This document shows, one piece after another, positions 36,652 through 47,300 of a DNA stretch of 64,000 nucleotides. The stretch covers positions 64,869 through 128,868 of the forward strand of contig JACPYM010000099.1 in NCBI GenBank assembly GCA_016196035.1, in the 5' to 3' direction. Numbering within the stretch: position 1 is the first letter of the stretch; the number at the start of each line of letters is the position of its first letter. The position numbers and the translations under genes were made by a program. Below the pieces are notes generated by a model. That model saw only the letters and a program-made list of their open reading frames with translations. It had not been told where the DNA came from and did not search any database. This stretch comes from Acidobacteriota bacterium. Its GTDB lineage: Bacteria > Acidobacteriota > Blastocatellia > RBC074.

Positions 36652-37584
36652 ATGCTGCAACTCTTCAAAAACAAATTTGTCCTCGCCTATCTGCTCCTTT
36701 ACGCTCTCTCGCTCGCCTTTCTAGTCCGCGCCGGGCATTCCGTCGGCGAGGGCCTGCTCGGCCTGCTCATCCTCGGCGTAGGCTTTTCGGCGCTGGCGTG
36801 GTGGTTGTGCAAAGGCGCTGTGCCGCTGCCCGTCTTCACCAAACCCGCGCGCAACGAGATGTTGACGGTGCTGGGTTGCGTCGTGCTTGTCACGCTGTAC
36901 CTGATGGTGGGCGCGCACAGCTTCAACCAACTGTTGCCCAATGCAGTGACGGCTTCGCCCCGCGCGCTATATGTCTTCACGCTGGTCAAGAAACTGGCAG
37001 TCTTCGTCATCATTCCGTATCTGGCGTTGCGGCAAGGCTTCGGCTACCGCTGGCACGATTTCGGCCTGTCGGCGCGGGCGTTGCGCAAGCATTGGAAAGT
37101 CATCGTCGGCATGTCGCTGGCCGCCTTGTTGCTGAATTACTTTTTAGGCAGCGCCGCCGCGCCGATTCGCCGCAGTGAATTCAGCACGCGGCAGTTACTG
37201 ATTGCCACGCCGCTCTGTTTCGCCTGGCTCGTCTTTGAAGTCGGCCTTGTCGAAGAGTTTTTCTTTCGCGCCGTGTTGCTCGAACGGCTGGCGGCCTGGC
37301 TGCGTTCCGATTTGAACGGCGTCATCGTAATGGCGCTGGTGTTTGGGTTGGCCCACGCGCCGGGCTACGTCTTGCGTGGCGCAGGCGCAGTCGAGGCCGT
37401 TGGCGCTCACCCTTCGATCCTGGAAGCCGCCGCCTACGCCATCGTGATCGTCTCGGCCACGGGCTTCTTTTTCGCCGTCATCTGGACGCGGACGAAAAAC
37501 CTTTGGGCGTTGATACTGATTCACGCTGCGACCGATTTGCTGCCGCAGTTGGCCGAGTTTGTGCGCGTCTGGCAAGTAAGGTAA
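36652..37584 (+). CDS. CPBP-family intramembrane metalloprotease
   Basis: A 310-residue polytopic membrane protein of the CPBP (CAAX protease/bacteriocin-processing, Abi) family. The diagnostic motifs are in the second half: FEVGLVEEFFFRAVLLERLA (the EExxxR motif), LVFGLAHAPGYVLRG (second, His-containing motif) and ALILIHAATDLLPQ (the final HxxxD/N motif). Around eight hydrophobic segments are seen. Members act as intramembrane proteases, in some cases in bacteriocin immunity or prenyl-protein processing; no partner gene is visible here. It stands alone between a repeat region and a receptor gene. Confidence 0.9.
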   Translation: MLQLFKNKFVLAYLLLYALSLAFLVRAGHSVGEGLLGLLILGVGFSALAWWLCKGAVPLPVFTKPARNEMLTVLGCVVLVTLYLMVGAHSFNQLLPNAVTASPRALYVFTLVKKLAVFVIIPYLALRQGFGYRWHDFGLSARALRKHWKVIVGMSLAALLLNYFLGSAAAPIRRSEFSTRQLLIATPLCFAWLVFEVGLVEEFFFRAVLLERLAAWLRSDLNGVIVMALVFGLAHAPGYVLRGAGAVEAVGAHPSILEAAAYAIVIVSATGFFFAVIWTRTKNLWALILIHAATDLLPQLAEFVRVWQVR

Positions 37585-37890
37585 GGCGTAACCTGACTTC
37601 TGTCACTGAACCTGCCCCGCATCAGCCAAACTTTCCGGGCTTCAACCGAACTTAGCTTGACCCGCCTGCTGGCGCTGATTTACTCTGCCATCTACTTCAG
37701 ACGACTGGCACGTCCCAATATAAAGCATTCATTACAGGCAAAGATTACAGAGCGTCCAGAAGCAGACGCAGCATTCTTCAACGCATCAGCCGGGATGAAA
37801 AAAGCACCAGGATTTCGGCAGTCTGCCGACCGTCACGCGGACAGTCTCACACTGCTATCCAAGATCAGCACAACCAATGGAGGTTTCAAT
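37585..37890. promoter_or_regulatory. Leader region of the third TonB-receptor gene
   Basis: About 300 bp without a gene. A possible sigma-70 promoter is TTGACC at 37657-37662 with TTTACT at 37679-37684 (16-bp spacing). AATGGAGGTTTCAAT directly before ATG 37891 is a strong ribosome binding site and fixes the start. The frame is open back to 37657, but those residues show no signal peptide. Confidence 0.35.
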
Positions 37891-40800
37891 ATGTGCATCG
37901 CTCTTCGTTTTGCGCGCACGCTAGTTTTATTGGCGCTTTTGAGCGCGCTCGGGTTCGCCCAATCCGCCGTCACCGGCGCGGTCAGCGGCACTGCCACTGA
38001 TCCGAGTGGCGCGGTCATTCCAAGCGCGACCGTGACCCTGCGGAATGTCGGCACGGGCAAGGAAGAAAGCGCCGCGACCGGCTCCGAAGGCCGCTACAAA
38101 TTCACCAACCTGCAACCCGGCAGCTATACCGTCTCCGTCAAGGCGGCGGGCTTCTCCGAATTCAAGCTCTCCGGCGTCGTCGTCGAAGTCGGACGCACGA
38201 CCGAAGCCGACGCCACGCTGAAAGTTGGGGGCGCCGACGCCAGCGTGGAAGTCACCGCTGATGCCGCGCCGGTCAACACCGAATCCAAAGAGTTTTCTTC
38301 CAACATCAATCAAGCCGCGATCAACAACCTGCCGATCAATGGCCGCCGTTGGTCCGACTTCGCGCTGTTGACGCCCGGCTCGGCGCCCGACGGCACGTTC
38401 GGCTTGATCAGCTTCCGGGGCATTTCAGGTTTGCTCAACAACAACACGATTGATGGCGGCGACAACAACCAGGCCTTCTTTTCCGAAGAGCGTGGCCGCA
38501 CGCGCATGGGCTATTCGATCAGCCAATCGGCCATCCGCGAATTCCAGGTCAACACCTCGAACTACTCGGCGGAATACGGACGTTCGGCGGGCGGCGTGAC
38601 CAATGCCGTCACCAAGAGCGGCACCAATGAATTCCACGGCGATGCATTCTATTTCCAGCGCAACAACGAATGGGGCGCGCGCAATCCGCTGGCGTTCCAA
38701 TCCACGCTGGTCAATGGCGTGGGCACGAGTGTGGGCATTAAGCCCGAAGATGTGCGTCATCAATTCGGCGCCACGCTGGGCGGGCCGATCAAGAAAGACA
38801 AGCTCTTTTTCTTTTTCAGTTACGACCAACAGCGGCGCAACTTCCCCGGCCTAGGCGTGTTCACCAGCCCGACTTATCTGAATACCGTCAATCGCAACAC
38901 GGATCCCACCATTACCACTGGCGCCAACGCCTACGCTGCGTCGCTGAAAAATCCGAGCCGTAACCTGACGGATACACAGATCAATGACACCTTGTCGTTT
39001 ATCAACTCGTTGACCGGCACGGTGCCGCGCCGGGGCGACCAGCTCTCGTTCTTGCCGAAGATTGACTGGCAGATCAACAACAAGAATACCTTCACGCTGA
39101 CTTACAATCGCCAGCGCTGGGATTCACCCGCCGGCATTCAAACGCAGCCGGTCAATCAGCGCGGGCGCGCCAGCTTCGGCGACGATTTTGCGGATATTGA
39201 TTGGGTCACGGCGCGACTCACTTCAACGCTGAGTTCGAGAGTGGTGAATGAATTCCGCATGCAGATCGCCCGTGATCTCGAGTATGAGTTCAGCCAGAAG
39301 CCGCTGGCTGGTGAACCGGCCACGGCGCTCAATGGCAGCGCGCCGGACGTCTTCCTGACCAACGGCCTCGAATTTGGTAAGCCGACCTTCCTGGAGCGGC
39401 CCAAATACCCGGATGAAAGACGCAAACAGTTCACCGATAACGTGACCTTCTCGCTGGGTGCCAACACGCTCAAATTCGGCGTGGACATCAACCGCGTCAA
39501 CGAAGAATTGGGCAATCTGCGCAACGAGAGCGGCGCTTACAGCTACAGCAACATCAATGACTTCATCATTGATTACGTCAACTGGAAGACGCCCCTCGCC
39601 GCCACCGTGCCCTGCTCGACCAGCACGCGCACACGCGGCAAATGCTACACCAGCAATTATCTGCAAGGCTTCGGCGTGCTGGGCGCCAAGCTGGCGACGA
39701 CTGATTACAATTTCTTTGCGCAATACGATTGGAAATTCCTGCCGCGCGTGACCTTCAACCTGGGCCTGCGTTACGAATACCAGCAATTGCCGGAGGCGCA
39801 GATTCCGAATGCCGCCACCGATACCATCCCGAACGTGAGCCGGACGATGAACGAAGCGACGTCGTTCATGCCAAAAGACAAAAACAATTTCGGCCCGCGC
39901 ACTGGGTTCGCAATTGATGTGTTCGGCAATGGCAAGACTGCCGTGCGTGGCGGCTACGGGTTGTATTACGGACGCATCATCAATTCGACCGTTTATAACG
40001 CGTTGATCAACACCGGCAACCCGGCGGGTCAAACCCAGATCAGTTTGACGCAAACGGCGGCGACCGCGCCGATCTTCCCGAACGTGCTGACGTCGGCACC
40101 CGCCGGCACAGGGGCGATTCAGTTCTTTGCCAAAGACTTTGGCAACCCGATGATTCACCAGTTCGATTTGATCTTCGAACACCAATTGTTCCGCAACCTG
40201 ACGGTGTCGGCCTCGTATCTGGGCAGCATCGGGCGCAAATTGCCGACCTTCTACGACCGCAATCTGACGCCCCCGACCACCACGCAAATCTTCCCGCTGG
40301 TGGGTGGGCCGCTGGATGGCAAAACGCTGCCGGTGCAACTCTTCGCCACCACGCGCCCGCTGACCACTTACGCGCAGCTTACGGAGATCGCCAGCAAGGT
40401 GAAATCCGAATACAACGCCTTTGTGGTGCAAGCCAATCATCGGATGGCGCGCGGCGTGATGTTCCAGGCGAACTACACGCTCTCGAATGCGATTGATACG
40501 CTGCAAACCTCGACGACCTTCACGGCCAACAACACGCCGTTCAACGTCTTCGATCCCGACTCGGATCGGGGCCGGTCGAATTATGATCGCCGGCATAAAT
40601 TCGTGTTCAGCGCCGTGCTGGCGCCGCGCGTCAAGGCCAGCAACAAAGCCGTGACCGTCCTGGCTGACGGCTGGTCAATCGCGCCGGTCGTCCAGATCTT
40701 TAACGGTCTGGCTTACGACGGTTCGGTGACGGGCAGCAGCGGCGGCGCGGGCAGCCTGAATCGTTCGGGCGGGAACAACGCCCTGCGAGGCTTGCTGGAA

Positions 40801-41091
40801 CGCAATCCTTTCACGGGGCCGACCGTGAAAATCTTCAACGTCCGCGTGTCACGCCGCTTCTACATCAAAGAGAAGATGAACGTGGAGTTGCTGGGCGAGG
40901 TGTTCAACGTGCCGAACCGCGTGCAAGTCACCGGCATCAACAGCACGATGTACATCCTGAACAGCGCCATCAATGCGACGCATCCGGTGGCGACGCTGGA
41001 TTACAACACTCCTTTTGGGACTGTCACAGCGGCGGATAGCACGCTCTTCCGTGAGCGGCAAATTCAGATTGGGTTCCGCTTCAATTTCTAA
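37891..41091 (+). CDS. Oar-like TonB-dependent outer-membrane receptor 3
   Basis: About 1066 residues from ATG 37891 (MCIALRFARTLVLLALLSAL), chosen for its GGAGG site and signal peptide. The carboxypeptidase-regulatory-like domain (VTGAVSGTATDPSGAVIPSA) covers about residues 25-110, then the plug (NNLPINGRRWSDFALLTPGS, RTRMGYSISQSAIREFQVNT, AEYGRSAGGVTNAVTKSGTN) and a beta-barrel ending IQIGFRFNF with the terminal aromatic. It resembles receptors 1 and 2 in plan but is clearly divergent and shorter. A strong rho-independent terminator follows. The ligand is unknown. Confidence 0.93.
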   Translation: MCIALRFARTLVLLALLSALGFAQSAVTGAVSGTATDPSGAVIPSATVTLRNVGTGKEESAATGSEGRYKFTNLQPGSYTVSVKAAGFSEFKLSGVVVEVGRTTEADATLKVGGADASVEVTADAAPVNTESKEFSSNINQAAINNLPINGRRWSDFALLTPGSAPDGTFGLISFRGISGLLNNNTIDGGDNNQAFFSEERGRTRMGYSISQSAIREFQVNTSNYSAEYGRSAGGVTNAVTKSGTNEFHGDAFYFQRNNEWGARNPLAFQSTLVNGVGTSVGIKPEDVRHQFGATLGGPIKKDKLFFFFSYDQQRRNFPGLGVFTSPTYLNTVNRNTDPTITTGANAYAASLKNPSRNLTDTQINDTLSFINSLTGTVPRRGDQLSFLPKIDWQINNKNTFTLTYNRQRWDSPAGIQTQPVNQRGRASFGDDFADIDWVTARLTSTLSSRVVNEFRMQIARDLEYEFSQKPLAGEPATALNGSAPDVFLTNGLEFGKPTFLERPKYPDERRKQFTDNVTFSLGANTLKFGVDINRVNEELGNLRNESGAYSYSNINDFIIDYVNWKTPLAATVPCSTSTRTRGKCYTSNYLQGFGVLGAKLATTDYNFFAQYDWKFLPRVTFNLGLRYEYQQLPEAQIPNAATDTIPNVSRTMNEATSFMPKDKNNFGPRTGFAIDVFGNGKTAVRGGYGLYYGRIINSTVYNALINTGNPAGQTQISLTQTAATAPIFPNVLTSAPAGTGAIQFFAKDFGNPMIHQFDLIFEHQLFRNLTVSASYLGSIGRKLPTFYDRNLTPPTTTQIFPLVGGPLDGKTLPVQLFATTRPLTTYAQLTEIASKVKSEYNAFVVQANHRMARGVMFQANYTLSNAIDTLQTSTTFTANNTPFNVFDPDSDRGRSNYDRRHKFVFSAVLAPRVKASNKAVTVLADGWSIAPVVQIFNGLAYDGSVTGSSGGAGSLNRSGGNNALRGLLERNPFTGPTVKIFNVRVSRRFYIKEKMNVELLGEVFNVPNRVQVTGINSTMYILNSAINATHPVATLDYNTPFGTVTAADSTLFRERQIQIGFRFNF

Positions 41092-41112
41092 GCGGACGGC
41101 CCAATTCGATGT

Positions 41113-41152
41113 GAAAAGCGGAGGTCAGCAATGGCCTCCGCTTTTTTGTTTA
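41113..41152 (+). terminator. Rho-independent terminator of receptor 3
   Basis: Stem AAAGCGGAGG / CCTCCGCTTT with a 9-base loop, followed by TTTTGTTT. It begins 22 bp after the receptor stop codon. This is the clearest intrinsic terminator in the window. Confidence 0.92.
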
Positions 41153-41160
41153 GATCGGAT

Positions 41161-41295
41161 TTGCGGCAAAAGCGCATAGCGGGACGGTACCGCGCGCGTC
41201 AGCAAGCGGAGACTGCGCTACTGCACCCGTCCGTCAGACTTGACGCGCCGCTTGCTGACGCGCGCGGTACCGTCCCGCTATGCGCTTTTGCCGCA
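41161..41295. repeat. Palindromic element, family C (copy 1), ~48-bp arms
   Basis: Arms 41161-41209 and 41248-41295 are almost exact reverse complements (TTGCGGCAAAAGCGCATAGC outer part, CGCGCGTCAGCAAGCGG inner part). It lies between the convergent ends of receptor 3 and the giant IPT gene. The inner half is shared with the copy at 49099-49230, the outer half is not. Confidence 0.95.
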
Positions 41296-41326
41296 GTGAA
41301 GATCTGCATTGCTCCGCGGTTGCGGC

Positions 41327-44300
41327 TTAATTTTTAACGGGAGCTGTTTGGCTTGGCGGCGCTGATTGTTGCGGTTGCGCTTCGGGCTGCGGCTGTTTCT
41401 CTTCCTTCGGCGGCGCGGGTTTGGCCGGTTGCACAATCGTCCACAGGAACAACAAGCGCGGCGTGCGATGCGTCATGCCTGACAACCCATCGCGCATCCA
41501 CATCTGGCTGCCCTCGAATGACAGCACGTTGAAGCGGTACTTGCCCGGCAATTGCCACGCCAGGCGCGCACCGTGGTTGGTCATCCACATATCGCCCGTG
41601 GTCAGGCGGCGCAGCGGCGCGCCTTCCAGCAATTGCAGCATCTGCGACGAGAGTTGATTGAGCGTCACCAGCGGCGTCAGCGACAACCCGGTGCGCGTCC
41701 AGTTAAACGTCGGTTGAATATACGCCGTCAGCGTGCGTGAAGCGCCGACGCTGAAGCGTTCGCCCGCCAGCCAGTTGACGCTGACGGTGGACGTCCATTG
41801 AAACCAGGGATTGACGGGCGTCCAGTTCGTGCTGACATTCAGCGAGGTGAGGATGTTGTTGGCGCGTTGATTGACCGTGTCGCGGAACCAGTTGCGCGAA
41901 CCGCCGACGGTCACGGCGAGCGCGCCCAGCTTCGGCTTTTGCAGCGTCTCGGTGAGATTGACGTTGACGCCATCGCGGCCCTGATCGGCCAAGCCGATGA
42001 TGCCCGGCTGCGTGCGGTTGCTGGTCGTGGTGCGCGCAACGTTCGCGCCCACCGAAAGCATGGTGCTGAAGGTGGCGTCTTTGACCGTCTTGTGCGTCAG
42101 TTGTTTCGCCCAGTTCAGATTGACGTTGTTCAGGCCCACGTGCGCGCGATTGTCGTAGCGGAAATCGCTCTGCAAATACTGGTACTGGCCGGAAAAGGTG
42201 CCGTACAATGTGTTGCGCGAAATGGCGAAGTCTACGCCGCGCCGGTCACTCGCACTGAGTTGCGTCAACGACGCCGTCGCCGGAATCGAATAGTTGGGCG
42301 AGACATCGCGAAATGAAAAACTGATATTCGCCTTGTGCCAGGTGCCGACGAAGCCCGTGCGCCAGGCCCGTCCGAATTGCCGCCGCGCTTCGGCAGCGAG
42401 GCGATTCACATTGTTCGAGGTGATCGCGTATTCCGAGACCCAGTTCCAATCTTTGTTCAACTTGACCGCCAGCAAACTGCCATACGAATCGCCCACGCGC
42501 GGCGTCGCGAAAGCGTCAATCTGCGTGAGGGGGTTCCCTTCCACGTCATACCCGATCTTGAGCGGATGGCCGCCGACATCGTTCGCGCTCAGCCACATCA
42601 AACGGAACTTCACGCGCTCCGGGTCTTTCGTAAACGCAGGCGCGTCGTAGCTGCCGCCATAAACGCGCTGATGAAAGCCGAAGCCGATGCCTTCGCCCTG
42701 GCCTTTGTCATTGGTGTTGCGATAGAAGCCAAACGTGCCGCCCGGCGTTTTCAAGGCCAACTCGACGCCTTCGCGCGCAAAACCGGTTGAAACATATTCG
42801 GCGTTCAGAAAGCTCTGCGGCGAGACCATGCCGAAGCGCAAATCAATGCCCCACTGCGGGCCTGTCAAACCAGTTTGGCCCGGCTGGCCTGCCGCCGGAT
42901 TGGGCTGCGCCGGATTGGCCGCCGCGCCAAACGGCCACTCGCGGCCAAAGTGAAAGATGTAATCGTTGAAGCGGCCCAGCGAATGGCGCGGATTGGGGCT
43001 GAGCAACGAATTGAGCAGGCCGCTGCCATTCATCTCGGTGAGCCAGGGGCCGTTTTTGTAGCGGCCCTGCATCGAGAGCGACAGGTTGTGCGTGTCCTGC
43101 TCGCTGCCCGAAATGTCTTGCTGATTGGAAGCGGCTTCCCATTTGAATTCTTTTTCGACGGCTGGCACAGGCGCCGCGCCATCGGGCGCTTGCTGCGCGG
43201 CAGCGGCCTCGGCAGCAGCCGTGGCTTCGGCATTCGCCGCGCCAGTCGCTGTCGTCGTTTGCTCCGCGTCGGTGCCTTTGGTTTCCGGGTCAGCCTGTTC
43301 GGTGGTGGCCGCCGCATTGACGGTGAAGAACCAACCCAATGCTTCTTCGCCCACGTTCAACAGAAGCTGGTGTTTTCCATTCGTCAGCGGAATCGTCGGT
43401 TGAAAAGCGACCTGCCTGTCAGTGATCTTGGCGAGCGCGCTGTAATCGGTGTCGTCAATTTGCAAACCGACCTCGCTCGGTTGAATGGGTGCGTTGAAAT
43501 CAATGCTGACCGCCGGCGTCGCGGTTTTGACGAAGGCGTCAGGCAAGGGCGAACGCGCGGCGATCATGGCGGTCAGCTTGGGCGATGGCGGCGGCGCGGT
43601 CTGGGTTTGTGGCGCTGGCGGCTCTGCTTGGTTTGGCGGCGCAGTTGTTGTTTTTTGCGCCGGTTGATTTTGCGGTTCAGTCGCCGTCTTTTGTGCCGGT
43701 TGTTGTTTTGGCGCGACGGTCGTGCTTGCCGGTGTTTTGGTTTGCGCCACAGCCACAGCGTCATCCTTCTCTTTTCCAATAGCCCAACCGTGCGCACCGT
43801 AAATCGGTGAAGCGGCAGCGGGGCTTGGCGTATCAACTTCGGCAACATCGGCCTGCAATTCAGCCATCGCTGAAACAGGTACAAACGTGACCGGTGTCTC
43901 TGCCTGTGACGACTCTATAGACCGGTTCAAATCATGGGCTGCCGTGTCCCTGAAAGGGACAAATTCAATAGCCGGGGGCAACGCCCCCGGACAAGGTAGT
44001 TCCGTGCCCGACCCTGAAGGGGTCGCATTTGAATCGGTCTGCGACCCCTTCAGGGTCGGGGGATCACACGCGCTATTCCGGGGGCCATGCCCCCGGCTAT
44101 TGAATTGCGCCCTTTCAGGGCTGCCAAAGCGTGTTTGTGGCTTTGCCAGCAATGCCAATTCTGCTGAAACCCCGTCGCTCCCGCTCACAGTACTGTCACG
44201 TCTGCCCGCCATACCCGCCGCCACTTCCGGCCAGGCAATCTGCCAATCCAGTTTTTCGACCGGCAACAACGAACTGGTTTTCTGCGGCTTCGGCAAAAAG

Positions 44301-47300
44301 TTGTAGCGCTCGCTGGTCATCAGCAAACGGCCTTTCAAATTGAAGGCTTCGACGCGCCAGTAATACAGCACACCCGGCTGAAATTTGTCGGAGAGCTTCT
44401 TTACATCCAGCTTGGCATTCGCGGTCGCAAAGCGTTTGATCACCAGTTTGCCCGCTACGTCACTGGTGATTGTCACGCGGTAAATGACCGCCGCGCGCAC
44501 GGGCTGCCATTCCAAAATCGTCGTGTCCGTTGGTGAAGTCAGCGCGACAGGTTTTAGCGCGCCCGGTGTCAAACGGTTGATGCGCCGCATCGCGGCGGGT
44601 TCGCGCAAATTGCCCGCCGTCTCGACCACGCGCGCCGTCCACCACAATTCGCCTTCGGGCAAGGCTTGCCAGACGGCGAGCGGCACCTGCCATTCGGTGC
44701 CCGTCACGTCGTGCCATTGCGTGATCGTGTTAAAAAAGGGCTGCGTCGAAAAACCGATTTGGTATTTCATCGCGCCGGGCACGGGCGTCCAGCGCAACAC
44801 CGGCGTCTGTTCGGCGACATAGCCCGCGCCGGAATTGGGCTCGAGCAGGCGCAACATCTTCCAGGTGCCGTTGTTGATGATGATCTCGACCGGCGGCGAC
44901 TGAATCATGTTCGGCGACGTGATTTTGATTTCGAGCCGGTGCGGCCCCAGATAGATCGTCGGCAGCGGATTGTTCGGGCGCAGCGTGCGGCGCTCGCCCG
45001 CCGTGAAGTTGAGCGCGAACTGCTCGGTGACGTTGCCATCCCACAACCATTGGCCGATCACGGTGCCAGTACCCGCGCCTGCCAGCACGGCTTCGGCAAT
45101 GAGTCGCTCGCCTTGCGAGATGACGGTGCCGTTGCGCGGATAGATGATCAGCACGCTGGTGATCTGCAACGGCGCGCCCAGCGAACTGCCGCCCTGCACG
45201 CGCAAAGGTTTCGTCGTGCGCGAGCCATTCGCCCCGGTGCTGGTCAAATCGGCGTTGACCACGTCTACCGCGCGCATGTTGAGCGTGGCGTTGTTGGCGA
45301 CGCTGACGACAGCGTAAATCATCGTCTCGTTCACACGATTGACCGATTCGACCAGGATGTCGGCGGCGGGCATCAAGCCTGCATTGCTTTCGCTCGGGCC
45401 GATCACGACGCGCGCGCCGGGCCGGAAATTCGCGCCGATCAGCGTCAGGCGCACTTGCCGCGCGCCCTGGGCGACGGCGCTGGCGGTGACGGTGTTCAAG
45501 GTCGGCGGTGGCAACGGGCGCGGCGTGATTGTGAAGACAGCCGCGTTGGAAGTTCCGCCACCGGGCACGGGGTTGAACACGGTGATTTGAGCCGTGCCCG
45601 TGTTGGCGACATCTGCCGCTGGCACCTGCACGGCCAGTTGCGTGCCGCCGACGAAGCGCGCCGTGCGATTCGCGCCGTTCCAACGCACGACCGACGCGGG
45701 CAGGAAGCCGTTGCCATTGATCGTCAGCGTGAATTCGCCGCTGCCTGCGACGATGGAATTGGGGATGATCGCGGCGATGACGGGCGCGGGATTGTTGACG
45801 TTGATCGTCAGCGCGTTGGATTGGCCACCGCCCGGCGCGGGATTGAATACGGCGATGCTGGCGGTACCCGCGTTGAGCAAATCGGACGCGGGGATTTGCG
45901 CGCTCAACTGCGTGGCCGACACGAACATCGTCGGGCGGTTCGCGCCGTTCCAGCGCAGCACCGAATTCGCCACAAAGTTCGTGCCCGTGACTAGCAGCGT
46001 CACGCCCTGTGCGCCCGCCGCGAGCGGATTGGGCGTGGCAGCGGTCAGCGTCGGCACAGGGTTTTGCTGTTGGTTGATCGTAAAGGTCAGCGCATTGGAC
46101 GTGCCGCCGCCCGCGCCTGCCACGTTGGGTGGATTGAGCACCGTCACTGCCGCCGTGCCCGCGCTGGCGATGTCCGTCGCGGGAATCTGCGCCATCAATT
46201 GCGTCGCCGACACAATTGTGGTCGGGCGGTTCGCACCGTTCCAATGCACCACCGAGGTGTTGATGAAATTCGTGCCGGTCAGCATCAGGGCGAAACCCGC
46301 GCCGCCTGCGTTCACCGCATTGGGCGTCAAACTCGTCAAGGTCGGCACGGGCGCAGGCGCTTGGTTGATCGTAAACGGCAAGCTATTCGACGTGCCGCCG
46401 CCCCCGCTGGCATTGGGCGGATTGAAGACTGCGACCGTCGCCGTGCCTGTGTTGGCAATGTCCGTGGGCGGAATCTGCGCCATCAGTTGCGTCGCCGAAA
46501 GAAACGTCGTTGGGCGATCCGTGCCATTCCAGCGCAGCACTGAACTGTTGATGAAATTTGCGCCCGTGACCGTCAGCGTGAATCCGGCGCTGCCCGCATT
46601 GGCCGCGCTGGGATTGAGGGCGGTCAGGCGCGGCACGGGATTGGGCGCGACATTGATGGTGAACGGCACCGGGTTCGACGAGCCGCCGCCGCTGCCATTG
46701 GTGTTGGGCGGATTGAAGACGGTCACGTTCGCCACGCCCGCGTTGGCAATGTCGGTCGCGGGAATTTGCGCGCCGAGTTGCGTGGCGTTGATGAATTGCG
46801 TCGTGCGATTCTGCCCGTTCCAGCGCACGACCGAACCGGCAATGAAGCCGCTGCCGTTGACCGTCAAGGCGAACGCGGGGCTGCCCGCAACTGCCGCGTT
46901 CGGCGTAATCGAAATGACGATGGGTGCGGGGTTGTTGATGTTGATCGTTAGCGCATTCGATTGACCGCCGCCGGGCGCGGGATTGAACACCACGATGCTG
47001 GCCGTGCCTGCTGCATCTAAATCCGTCGCGGGAATCAACACGCTCAACTGGGTGCTTGAAATGAACGTCGTTTGCCGGTTTGCGCCGTTCCAGCGCAACA
47101 CCGAACCGGCGACGAAATTTGCCCCCGTCACCAGCAAGGTCACGCCCGGCGTCCCGACCTGAATCGGGTTCGGCGTGGCGTTGATGAGCGTGGGCACGGG
47201 GTTCTGGGCCTGAATGATCGTGAAAGGTAAGGCGTTCGTCGTGCCGCCACCGCCGCCCGCATTCGGCGGATTGAAGACCGCCACCGAAGCCGTGCCCGCG

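Noticed and set aside
39223-40596. 457-residue minus-strand frame
   Set aside because: Antisense to TonB-dependent receptor 3, which has a signal peptide, ribosome binding site and terminator.
44730-46244. 504-residue minus-strand frame overlapping the giant IPT gene
   Set aside because: It is an alternative frame of the repeats; the IPT frame has coherent domains over its full length.
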